A DNA stretch of 64,000 nucleotides from Amyelois transitella (taxonomy: Eukaryota > Arthropoda > Insecta > Lepidoptera > Pyralidae). Position numbers and translations under genes: made by a program. The stretch lies in assembly GCF_032362555.1 (NCBI RefSeq), contig NC_083516.1:211001-275000 (forward strand), in the 5' to 3' direction. How positions within the stretch are numbered: the first letter of the stretch is position 1; each line of letters starts with the position of its first letter. Positions 10,547 through 20,416 of the stretch are shown one piece after another. The notes beneath the pieces are model-generated. The model did no database searches. It was not told where the DNA came from and saw only the letters and a list, made by a program, of their open reading frames with translations.

Positions 10547-11110
10547 GTAGGTGACATTATTATTAAAAGAAATAAGTAAGTAATTTGATTATGTACTCTG
10601 CAGTTGATACCAAGTTTGTTTTTGTCCCACTGCCTGTGACCCGAAGGACGTGGGATCAATTGAATGGACACAAAACTCAGCAAGTCAAATGGCATTAAAT
10701 GCAATGTAATGAGTATACTAAATAAACATTTTTAAATGACTCTTGTGTAAATAGAAGATAATAATTAAAATTCTTAACGGTCTGAGTGAGCCAGTCAATC
10801 TACTAATATTATGAGTGAAAAAAAAAGAAAATATTTTATGCAAAAGTGTCTGTTATGCTATCACACCTAAACTAATGAACCAACTTTGATGAAAGTTGCT
10901 ACAGAGATAGAGTTTATCTTGAGGAAGGACATAGGCTACTGTATATCGCAAAAAGGGTAAGATGGGAAAGAGGGATTGAAGTTTGTATGGCCATTTTATG
11001 GACTTATAATGGACACGCGGATGAATTATTTTAATAAGCAACTGGCACTCTACATTATTCTTAACTGATAAAAATAGAAAAACTAGAATTAAAGCTGTAA
11101 CTTTTTTATA

Positions 11111-11283
11111 CTTACACATATATAATCATGTATATATCCCTTTAAAGGTAGACAGAACTAACAGTCTCTAAAACACTGAAAGACCATGTTCAGGTGTATG
11201 GCTTTATGTTCAAGTAGTGACAGGTTGTCTAAAAGAAGAATTCCAAGTTTATTAGCCTTTCCTTTGATTGATTTTAACAATAT
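11111..11283 (-). mobile_element. RepA copy, old and diverged
   Basis: Tail TACACATATATAATCATG, then AGTGACAGGTTGTCTAAAAG and a decayed AGCCTTTCCTTTGATTG block. No head. Confidence 0.65.
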
Positions 11284-11351
11284 GCATAGGGAGAGGTGTT
11301 ACTGGTGCATACCATGTCTTTCATTGCTACCAGACCAGCATGAAATCTTAC

Positions 11352-11458
11352 ATTGGATGAATTGTGCCTCTTCGCCTTGCTGTCCTCATTGCTAGGGGTC
11401 ATGATCTCGTCAGGATGATCATGGTCCAGAAAGTCCCTCCTTGTCCGAGTGAAGAGCA
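11352..11458 (-). other. Orphan exon-like segment
   Basis: On the minus strand, an acceptor (AATATTTACAG) and a strong donor (CCAAT|GTAAGATTT) enclose 107 bp with an open frame (LFTRTRRDFLDHDHPDEIM, then a Ser/Asn/Lys-rich stretch). Composition is more coding-like than the surroundings. It could be an upstream exon of the minus gene, an exon of an unseen gene, or a captured exon in a repeat. I do not recognise the protein. Confidence 0.3.
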
Positions 11459-11539
11459 CTGTAAATATTGGTGTCCAAGGTTTTTTGTATCTGTTCTGTC
11501 CACCTTATTTGGCTACATCCACTTGGTCTTTTGCGATTG

Positions 11540-11783
11540 ATGGCCTCTGTAGAGCAGTGGCAGTGTGCTTGTCTGTGTCCCCGGTGGTCCCGTGTTTGAA
11601 TCCCGGCCAGGGCATGATGAGAAACAAACTTTCTCTAATTGGCCTGGGTCTGGGATGTTTATCTATAAAAGTATTTATTATAAAATAAAGTATTGTTGAG
11701 TTAGTATCTCATAACACAAGTTACGAACTTACTTCGAGGCTAACTCAGTCTGTGTAATATGTCCCGTATATATATATTTATAT
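11540..11783 (+). mobile_element. RepB SINE just upstream of the deltex coding exon 1
   Basis: Head TGGCCTCTGTAGAGCAGTGG, diverged box B (GTTTGAATCCCGGCC), full body and TCCCGTATATATATATTTA tail. The tail stops about 30 bp before the splice acceptor at 11812. Confidence 0.9.
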
Positions 11784-11823
11784 TTGCCATAACCTTCTAA
11801 TAATAATTGCAGGTGATGCAGCC

Positions 11824-14800
11824 ATGTCATCGGTGCACTGTGTGGTGGTGTGGGAGTGGCAGTCGGAGGGGCTGTGGCTGCCGCACACGCCGGGCGTGGC
11901 TCGTACGCTCGAGCGTGCTCACGCCAAGAAACTCACGCGCGTCGTGTTGGCAGACGCAGATCCCGCACTAAAGGGGCATTATGTCAATCTGAGAACGCTT
12001 ACACAATGTTCTGATACGGGTGGTAAGTTGATCACTTTATATAAAGAGTAATGATACAGCTTTTCAATCATATTCATAAAGGTAAAGTTAAGTTTCCAAA
12101 AGGTTGCGAAAGTGAGATGGAAGACACTCCACGTAAAAACCTGACTTACCCAAATCAGGATGATAGGCAAAAGTGCTCTTGTGGTTCAATTCCAGACAGA
12201 TAAGGATGAAACCGGGACTAGCGTTTGAAGGAAAAGAATATGATTATCAATGATGTTAGTATTCAAACTAATGTACATAACTTGTAAGTCGTCTAAGTAT
12301 TAGTGCCTAATGTATTTGTAGATGGCGGCACCGTAGAGTGCCCGGTGCGGCGCTCGTGCTACAGCGTGCAGTCGGCGGGCGGGCGCGGCGTGCGCTGGGA
12401 GTGGAGCCGCCTCGGCCGCGACCAGCTGTGTGTGGAGCCGCTGCCCATGGAGGTCAGTGTGCACCAGCCCCGCATTGACAACCTTCCGGGCACAATGAAC
12501 GGCAACAAATGGGTTTCCCTAGCCTGTTTTGATCTAATAATCTCCTATTAAATTCGATTTTAAGTTAAATACTCTCATGTCTCCTACGTTTTACTACAGA
12601 TGCATGAACACGAGTTATACTAACGCCGTGACCATAATAGGCGGCCCACTGTCACACTATTGGTGAGAGCGTGCGTGTGAGGCGTATATACATATATAGA
12701 ATGGACTGGCATACTATTGATGCTTCATTTTGCCGTATAGTAAAACTTTGCCTTCTTTTTTTTCTACGTCAATGCGTCGACATTTAAAAGAACATGCTAA
12801 GCCTTTGCATCACGAGCATACGATTCTTTTATTTGGGAGTATTGAATGTCAGCATATCTAAATCGGCAGGTGCAATGCCGCCTGGAGGAAGCGTGGTGCC
12901 GCGGCGCGGAGTCGCTGTCGTTCCTGGGCTGGAGCGCGTCGCTGCCGCGCATGACGGCGCACGCGGCGGGCGCCGTGCGGCTGCTGCGCCGGCGCACGCA
13001 GCCGCCCTACCCGCTTACCAGGAGCGAGGCCGAACTTGCTACTAACACAGGTATGATTTCTGAACGTTGAGTAATAGAGAACGCCATTACATTAGTTTTC
13101 TTTTGACTTATTGATGTGGGGTTCCCAGCACCACTAAAAAAAGGAATTGGACCACTCCCTGTCACTATTTTAAGCTCAATATGTCAAACAGCTGAACGTC
13201 CATCGGTATTTTAAGACTGTTGGTGCTGTCTGCTCCGGGAGGGATATATTTTTTCAATCAAATATCTCTTTGTGTTATGGTTCCCGGCACCAATACAAAA
13301 AAGAATAGGACCACTCCATCTCTTTCCCATGGATGTCGTAAAAGGCGACTAAGGGATAGGCTTACAAACTTGGGATTCTTTTTTAGGCGATGGGCTAGCA
13401 ACCTGTCACTAGTTGAATCTCAATTCTATCGTTAAGCCAAATAGCTGAACGTGGCCATTCAGTCTTTTCAAGACTGTTGGCTCTGTCTACCCCGCAAGGG
13501 ATATAGACGTGACGGTATGTATGTATGTATGTAAATATCTCTTTTGGTTAAGTTAGGTTATGATTAGGACCACCTAGTCCTTAATGTTTTCTCTGACGAG
13601 GATCCCGGAGTATGCCTGTGACCATGAACCCGAAATTGGGTGAGTCACTTTTTTACACCAAGCGAAACCTATCTGACCTCCGCAACCTGTACAGGTAAAT
13701 CCTAGCCTGTATAGAAATGGGAATTCCACATATCCTTATTATATTCCAAAAAAAAAAAAGTCCAAAAAAAGAATAAAGCATTCGAAATTCAAATTGTACA
13801 TCAGGTCGCCGCGCCCGCATCCCACAGCAGCACACGGGGTCCAGCGTGCATTCATTGCAGTCCGTGCAGTCGGTGACCTCCGCCAACTCCGCGCTGAGCC
13901 AGCAATGTATAGCGCCCGCCGCGGTGCGCTCGGGCGGCGCTAGGAGCGCGTCGCCGCCGCGGAAGCCCGGGCTGGCGAGGCAGATATTGCACAATTTGAA
14001 CATTTTCAGTGAGTTTATTTTCATTTTTTATTCTAGATTTCTCTTTTATATGTATGGGAGACAGGGAGGATAGTACATATGCCTAACTTAACTAGCGTGT
14101 TTCGCTGTAATAACTATTGTGTACTATATAAATCCCCTCCCGTCTGAATAGCTTTTCTCACAATGACTTCTCAACCAGTCTTTGGTTCATTCATACATAC
14201 ATATAATCACGTATATATCACGTGTAGACAGAGCCAAGAGTTTCGAAAAGACTAATAGACCATAGTTCCTCCAAAATAATCACTTATCACCATCAGGTCA
14301 CACCAAATCGGCGCAGACCCTGCCATCGGACAACAAGCGCGCCGCCGACCTGGCCTCGGCCGAGGAGCCCCGCACCGACGACAGCGGCTCCGGCCGCAGG
14401 CACAGCGTGGACACAGTGTCTACCTACCTCAGCCACGAGAGCAAGGACAGCTTGCAGGTAGTAATTGAAATACTATCAAAAATACAGCAGATTGCAGGGG
14501 GCCTGCAAACTCCACGAGTCCTACACTCTCCCGGGTGAAGAGCCGGGATAATATAAAAAAAAATCGTCTTCGTAAGATAATAATAAAAAAAGCCTACAAA
14601 CTGGCCGAAAAGGGCTTAGAATGATATTAATAGTGTTATGGAGACGACTGTTGGTGACGTGCCAAAGTTAAGGCTCACGAGACTTAACGGTGGGTAGCGT
14701 GCCAAAGTTAAGACTCAATTAGTTAAAGCAAAAGAAGTATGTACGGATCTCACGGCAAGTGAAAAGTTCTGCCAACTGCTTTCCCATGAAGAAATTTAAA

Positions 14801-17800
14801 CTTCCCAGACGTGGGCATTCCACTAGCCACGATTCATATGATATGAGTGTGATTACCAATATTAAAGTTGTCAACAACATTTGTCCCCAGCAAGCTTCGG
14901 CTGGCTCCTTGCTGAACTGCAGCGCGGGCAGTGACGACGTGTTCATCCCCACCGCGACTCTGCCTCCCCCCACCACACACGAGGAGGAGGTCCCCATCTC
15001 CGACGGTAGCATTGTTGGTAAGCATCATTTTAAGGGAGCATCTAGGATTGTGGATCAGGGTGGTAAAATGCTAATAAATTTGGGATTCTTTTTAGGCGAT
15101 GTGCTAGCAATTTGTCATTATTTGAATCTCAATTTCATCTTCAAGCGTGACTATTCAGTGTTTGGAGACTGTTTGCTTTGCCTATCCCGTAACGGCTAAA
15201 TACATGATTGTATAAATGATTTATACGGGACAAATTACACAGACAGCAGAACGTGGCCATTCAGTCTTTTCAGGACTGGTGGCTCTGTCTACCCCGCAAG
15301 GGATATGGACGTGACCATATTTATGTATGTGTGTAAATTACACAGATTGATTTAGCCTCGAAGTGAGTCCAAAACATGTGTTACGAGATAATAACTCAAC
15401 GATACTATATTTTATAACAAACACTAACAGTTAGAGTCTAAACCGAGTTCAGCGTGCGCACGCGCGTAACTCAGTTAAGACTCTTACATGTATATGTGCG
15501 TGCAGGGCTGGACGCGGGCGCGGCGGCGCTGTGCGCGTGGGTGCGCGCGGCGCCGCAGCCGCAGTGGGGCGCGCGCTGCCCGGCCTGCGCGCGCGCACTG
15601 GCCGCCTCGCCGCCCGCCGTGGCGCTGCGCGGCTGCCAGCACATGCTGCACCTGCACTGCCTCAACCGGCAGCTGCTGGCGCTGCGCGAGCGGCAGGTCG
15701 GCTGGATCTCAATTACATTTGTTCAATTATAAAACAATGTATATAATTGTGTCATCACTTATATATATCTATACTAATATTATAAAGCTGAAAAGTTTGT
15801 TTATTTGTTTGAAGCACTAATCTCAGGAACTACTGATTCGAATTGAAAAAGTCTTTTTGCGTTGAATAGACCATTATCAAGGAGGGCTTTAGGCTATATA
15901 ACATCACGCTGCAACTATTTAATTGTAAATAAAAACGGGGAAAATTATTCATCATTGAGGGCTTCGGTTGCGTGCGCTGCGAAAACGGTTCAAGATTAGG
16001 TTATCTTGAACCGTTTTGAAATATATGTATGAAAGAATTATTCCTCTTGAAATTATCTAAAAAAAATTCCACGGCAGTATATGTCTTTTATAATTAACTC
16101 ACTACAACCGTTTTATGGTAATAAAATATGGTCGAAATTAATGCATTATTTGTTAAGATTTGTATCAACGTAATATTATTAATATATTATCCAAAAAATG
16201 TATTGTTGATTTGTGAAATAATTGTGTTTGACATCACTTAATTTCAATGAACATCTTAGAAGATATTACAATTTTAAAATAACACCGATATAAAATTCAC
16301 CCGCGCCGCAAAACATGAGGCGTTGCTTGCGAGCGACGCGGGGAGGGAGGTGTAGACTCTCCGAGGTACCACGCCGCGCGGCTCTCACGCGCAGATGGCT
16401 AATTTGTTTTTGCTAATAACTATTCCACGCGGACGAAGTCGCGGGCACAGCTAGTGTGCCATAAAGCGTTTTACAAGTATTTATATATAGAAAAATATAG
16501 TATATATAGAAAAATATAAAGTATATTAGTTCTACATTCATTCATGTTTTTTTAATGTCGACAATGTGCATTCGTCCACGATTTAGATTTAAGAGATCTA
16601 TATTTGTAAATTGACGTCCGATGAAAATGCTGCAGTGTAGTTTGTTCCGCCGCTATCTTCTACACATGCGCTTTGAAAGCGGTATTACTTATAATTAAAT
16701 TTAAGTTATGTGACGTCAATAAGTGATACTTAGTATCCAATTTTGAAAATAAATCTTTTCTATTCTTCTAAATCCAATGACTGTCATATATTTTTGTTAT
16801 ATTTCGTTTTATGTGTCATAAAGTATTTATTGACGGCCTCTGTGGCGCAGCGGTAGTGCGATTGTCTGTGTCACTGGAGGTCCCTGGTTCGAATCCCGGC
16901 TAGGGCATGATGAGAAACGAATTTTCTCTGATTGGCCGGGGTCTTGGATGTTTATCTATATACGTATTTATTATAAAAAATAGTATCGTTGAGTTAGTAT
17001 CTCGTAACACAAGTTTCGAACTTACTTCGAGGCTAACTCAATTTGTGTAATTTGTCCCGTATATATTTATTTTATTTATTTATATATAAATATAGAAACT
17101 GGTACTCACAGGAGGAGCTGTACATTAGATGCCTGCAGTGCGGCCGCGTGTACGGTCGGCCGGCGGCGGTGCCCGCGCCCGCGGCCGGCGCGCAGCCCGC
17201 GGGCGGCATGGCGTGGAGCCTGCAGCCCGCCGCCGCGCTGCTCCCGCGCCACCCGCACGCCGCCTGCATACTGGTAACACTCTCATTGATTATCATATCA
17301 CTCGATCTTGTCCACGTTGTATCCTACCTCCGTATCATATGTTCATGTCTAACTCAATCTTGTCCACGTTGTATCCTACATACATACATATAGTCACGTC
17401 TATATCCCTTGCGGGGTAGACAGAGCCAACAGGCTTGTAAAGACTGGTAGGCCACGATCAGATATTTGGTGATATGATAGAATTGAGATTCAAATAGTGA
17501 CAGGTTGCTAGCCCATCGCCTTAAAAAGGATCGCAATTTTATAAGCCTATCCCTTAGTCGCCTTTTACGACATTCATGGGAAAGAGATGGAGTGGTCCTA
17601 TTGTTTTTTCTATTGGTGCTGGGAACCACACGGCACAAATACTAATAAAAAATTATGATTAAGTGCTACCTGGAGCCCAAGATCACTTCTGTCTTTTTCC
17701 TCCTGGCTTTAGTCTCCCGGTTGCTCGCCTCACCATTCTGGAGAGGAGTCTCATGAAGACTGAAAGGCCATGCTTAGCTGTTTGGCTTAATGAAAGAATT

Positions 17801-19386
17801 GAGACTCAAATTGTGACAGGTTGCTAGCCATTGCCTAAAAGAGTTTATTAACCTATCGCTCAGTAAACTTTTACGACATCCATGGGAAAATTGGTCCTAT
17901 TCTTAAGTGCCGTGAGCCACACGGCACCATTACTACTTCACCATTAAAATTAAACAAATATATAGAGAACTGCAGAAAGTTTATCTATAATTTTACAAAT
18001 ACGTTACTGAAAAATATATCAAGTGAGGGACCACCTGTTCTTCCTATACTTTCATTCATTCATACGATCACTTCTATATCCCGTCCGGGGTAGACAGAGC
18101 CAGCAGTCTTGAAAAGACCGATAGGCCACTTTCAGCTGATTTAAAGATAGACATACATACATACATATGGTCACGTCTATATCCCTTGCGGGGAAGACGG
18201 AGCCAACAGTCTTGAAAAGACTGAATGGCCACGTTCAGCTATTTGGCTTAATGATAGAATTGAGATTCAAACAGTTACAGGTTGCTAGCCCATCGCCTAA
18301 AAAGAATCCCAAGCTTGTAAGCCTATCCCTTAGTCGCCTTTTACGACATCCATGAGAAAGAGATGGAGTGGTCCTATTCTTTTTTGTATTGGTGCCGGGA
18401 ACCACACAGCACAAGAAATTAAATTAAAGATAGAATTGACAAAAATTCTCCCTTATACCATAATCGTTATTATGCCAACTCAGGTGACGTACACGTTCCG
18501 CTCGGGGCTCCAGTCGGCGCAGCACCCGCGGCCCGGGGCGCCGTACTACGCGGTGGGGTTCCCGCGCCGCTCGCTGCTGCCCGACACGGCTCTGGGGCGC
18601 GCCGTGCTGCGGGCGCTGTGCGCCGCCTGGCAGAGCGGGAGGCTGTTTTCTGTGAGTGTAATTATACGTACATACACACAGACAGACAGACAAACATACA
18701 TACACACGCACAAATCATGTCTTCAGTCTATTCAAGTACATTATATACATACGTGTGCAGTGTGGTTCCCGGCGCCAAAACAAGAAGAATAGGACCACTC
18801 CGTCTCTTTCCCATGGATGTCGTAAAAAGCGACTAAGGGATAGGATTATAAACTTGGGATTCTTCTTTTAGGCGATCGGCTAGCAACCTGTCACTATTTG
18901 AATCTCAATTCCATCATAAAGCCAAACAGCTGAATGTGGGCTGCCAGTCTTTTCAAGACTGTTGGCTCTCTCTACTCCGCAAGGGATATAGATGTGATTA
19001 TATGTATTATGTATGTATAAGCCTATACCTCATTCGCCTTTTACGACATCCATGGGAAAGAGATGGAGTAGTCCTGTTATTTTTCTATTCGTGCCCGGAA
19101 CCACACGGCGAGGGATATAGACGTGATTATATGAATGAATGTTCTATGTAATAATCAAGTTTCAAATTACAATATTGTCCATATAATTCCGATTTATTAT
19201 TACCCACAGGTTAGTACGTCCCGAACTACCGGGCGCGAGCACGTGGTGGCTTGGACGATCCCCCCTCCCCCCTCCAGCCGCGAGCAGTACGAGCCGCCCG
19301 CCGACCCCGAGCGGCTGCTGGCCGACACGCTCGCCAACCTCAACGCGCTGCTCGCCCCCCCCACCCCGCCGCTGCCGGGGACGTGA
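11824..19386 (+). CDS. dx: Deltex, E3 ubiquitin ligase of the Notch pathway, complete
   Basis: Ten coding exons: 11824-12022, 12322-12452, 12870-13050, 13805-14008, 14297-14457, 14891-15017, 15506-15696, 17112-17273, 18484-18651, 19210-19386; total 1701 nt, 566 aa, all GT-AG with consistent phase. Two WWE domains span about residues 5-150 ([34 protein letters not shown]) and in Deltex bind Notch ankyrin repeats or ADP-ribose. A Ser/Pro-rich linker follows. The RING finger has C359, C362, C378, H380, H383, C386, C405 and C408 ([20 protein letters not shown]). The DTC domain runs from about 409 to 545 ([20 protein letters not shown]). The order and size match fly Deltex and human DTX1, which act in the cytoplasm and endosomes on Notch. 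The acceptor at 11811-11812 just before the ATG implies an upstream noncoding exon. RING and DTC exons are extremely GC-rich compared with the introns. Confidence 0.95.
13113..13252 (+). mobile_element. RepA copy with internal deletion
   Basis: Head GGGGTTCCCAGCACC and tail-side CAAACAGCTGAACG are joined after loss of the central GTCGTAAAAGG-to-CTAGCAACC block. No (TATG)n tail remains. Confidence 0.7.
13272..13533 (+). mobile_element. RepA copy, near complete
   Basis: All conserved blocks are present in order, from GGTTCCCGGCACCAATACAA to ACGTGACGGTATGTATGTAT. Intron 3 of deltex, sense orientation. Confidence 0.9.
13556..13700. repeat. RepE dispersed repeat
   Basis: Contains CCCGAAATTGGGTGAGTCAC and CTGACCTCCGCAACCTG, the reverse-complement counterpart of the block near 35470 (GGTTGCGGAGGTCTGACGG). 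Confidence 0.55.
14192..14264 (-). mobile_element. RepA tail fragment
   Basis: CATACATACATATAATCACG plus about 50 bp of body; strongly 5' truncated. It ends about 30 bp before deltex exon 5. Confidence 0.7.
14722..14778 (+). mobile_element. RepC LINE 3' fragment
   Basis: AAAGCAAAAGAAGTATGTAC and CACGGCAAGTGAAAAGTTC match the C-terminal coding end of the RepC element. Confidence 0.55.
15073..15204 (+). mobile_element. RepA middle and tail fragment, diverged
   Basis: AATTTGGGATTCTTTTTAGG and GTGCTAGCAATTTGTCATTA followed by degenerate tail-side sequence. No head. Confidence 0.6.
15222..15430 (-). mobile_element. RepB SINE tail portion, split by a RepA insertion
   Basis: ATACGGGACAAATTACACAG at the left and GATTGATTTAGCCTCGAAG onward at the right are adjacent in other RepB copies. 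The head is missing. The split is explained by the insertion at 15243-15334. Confidence 0.85.
15243..15334 (+). mobile_element. 5'-truncated RepA inside RepB with 11-bp target duplication
   Basis: The perfect duplication AAATTACACAG lies at 15232-15242 and 15335-15345. The insert begins within the GCTGAACGTGGCC block and ends in TATTTATGTATGTGTGT. This dates RepA activity as later than this RepB. Confidence 0.92.
15768..16454 (+). mobile_element. Non-autonomous Helitron-like element
   Basis: Starts TCTATACTAATATTATAAAG after an A, and ends CGCGGACGAAGTCGCGGGCA (a hairpin) then CAGCTAG followed by T. These TC, hairpin and CTRR features define Helitron ends. Contains a perfect 15-bp inverted repeat (15982-15996 with 16003-16017). 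Located in intron 7 of deltex. Confidence 0.8.
16560..16740 (+). repeat. RepH dispersed repeat
   Basis: Shares TTGTAAATTGACGTCCGATG, GTGTAGTTTGTTCCGCCGC and GCGCTTTGAAAGCGG with the reverse-strand copy at 47545-47690. Class unknown. Confidence 0.7.
16832..17083 (+). mobile_element. RepB SINE abutting deltex exon 8
   Basis: Full copy: GACGGCCTCTGTGGCGCAGC head, GGTTCGAATCCCGGC box B, body and TCCCGTATATATTTATTTTA tail. It ends about 28 bp before the acceptor of exon 8, so the branch point and pyrimidine tract fall in or next to SINE sequence. Confidence 0.93.
17378..17636 (-). mobile_element. RepA copy, full length
   Basis: All blocks from CATACATACATATAGTCACG to GGGAACCACACGGCAC. Intron 8 of deltex, antisense. 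Confidence 0.92.
17665..17752. repeat. RepE fragment
   Basis: CCTCCTGGCTTTAGTCTCCC and TTCTGGAGAGGAGTCTCATG match the copy at 5938-6095. Confidence 0.5.
17754..17927 (-). mobile_element. RepA copy lacking its tail
   Basis: Body and head (GTGCCGTGAGCCACACGGCACC) are recognisable with a deletion near the CCATGGGAAA block; the (CATA)n tail is absent. Confidence 0.75.
18050..18143 (-). mobile_element. RepA tail fragment
   Basis: (TTCA)n-like tail, CACTTCTATATCCCGTCCGG and AGTCTTGAAAAGACCGATAG; breaks at TTCAGCTGATT. Confidence 0.75.
18153..18412 (-). mobile_element. RepA copy, full length
   Basis: (CATA)n tail, complete body, head GGGAACCACACAGCAC. It ends about 70 bp before deltex exon 9. Confidence 0.92.
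18755..19017 (+). mobile_element. RepA copy, full length
   Basis: Head TGTGGTTCCCGGCGCC through GATTATATGTATTATGTATG. Intron 9 of deltex. Confidence 0.9.
19018..19142 (-). mobile_element. RepA head fragment followed by an opposite tail scrap
   Basis: 19018-19109 is the minus-strand head half (AGCCTATACCTCATTCGCC to GGAACCACACGGC). It is joined to a plus-strand tail, GAGGGATATAGACGTGATTA, ending in (TGAA)n. Confidence 0.7.
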
Positions 19387-20416
19387 TTCACCGTATCGAT
19401 CATAGATGGCGTTGTGCAAAACATACATAGATACATATAATCACGTCTATATCCCTTGCGGGGTAGACAGAGCCTCACGTCTATATCCCTTGCGGGGTAG
19501 ACAGAGTCAACAGTTTTAAAAAGACTAACAGGCCACATTCAGCTGTTTAGCTTAATGATAGAATTGAGATTCAAATAGTGACAGGTTGTCAGACTGTCGC
19601 CTAAAAGAAGAATCCCAAGTATATAAGCATATCCCTTAGTCGCCTTTTACGACATCCATGGAAAATAGATGAAGTGGTCCTATTCTTTTTTCCAATGGTG
19701 CCGGGAACTACACGGCACGGCGTTGTGAAAAATATTGAAGTTATCGCGTATAGTATTGTTATAACGCCTTTTGCGTAGTATGAAGTACTGCCACTGTTTA
19801 GTACGTGAACTCTATACATAGATGGCGTTGTTTAGAATATAACATTTCAAAGGGAATCGAAAATTTTTGAATTTTGAAATAACCGCCAGCTACTATTCTT
19901 GCCCCGCTGATTTGTACGGAAATGAATGATTGATCTCTGATGGCGTTGTTAGCAATTTTGAAGAGCAAATAGCATTAAAGTTTTATATCGACGTTAACTT
20001 TATTTTGAAAGAGTAGTGAAGTGTTTTGATTTTAATGCGAGAAACATCCAGAATGCTTTATTTTAATGCGAGAAACAATGTAAAACACCCTAATTGCCTT
20101 ATTTTATTTAATGGTACAAACAAGATAAAAATCCAGATATTTCTGAAATGCGAGAAACAAGGTATCCAGAGAATTTTAAAAAAAGTATACATATTTAATT
20201 AGGCAATTTGCTCTCTTATTTAGTCAACTCAGTATTACAGAACTGACTGACTGCGTTAGGATTTGCATTTATTTATATAATTATTACTCATTACTATTAT
20301 TTTAACCGTAACATTTAAAAGATTATTTACTACCTTTTGTCCTTTACCCTTTACTGTATTAAATTTAGAAAAAGTCTGATTTGATGGTAGAAAGGAGAAT
20401 AGAATTACCCAATAAA
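19387..20416 (+). other. Probable deltex 3' UTR and downstream flank
   Basis: Follows the stop at 19384-19386. Holds a RepA copy, three copies of the short motif AATGCGAGAAACA (about 20034, 20064, 20144), three AGATGGCGTTGT-like motifs (19405, 19821, 19940) and a polyadenylation hexamer AATAAA at 20411-20416. Another AATAAA lies at 21019-21024. The true cleavage site is not determined. Confidence 0.45.
19421..19718 (-). mobile_element. RepA copy with a repeated tail segment
   Basis: The first ~38 bp after the tail (CACGTCTATATCCCTTGCGG to AGACAGAG) is duplicated in tandem. The rest is full length to GGGAACTACACGGCAC. Confidence 0.9.

Noticed and set aside
14759-15199. 146-codon open frame on plus
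   Set aside because: Overlaps true deltex exon 6 but runs through introns on both sides, including RepC and RepA pieces.
16850-16920. Stand-alone tRNA gene
   Set aside because: Boxes A and B are present, but they belong to RepB SINE heads followed by the SINE body; the anticodon arm is not convincing.
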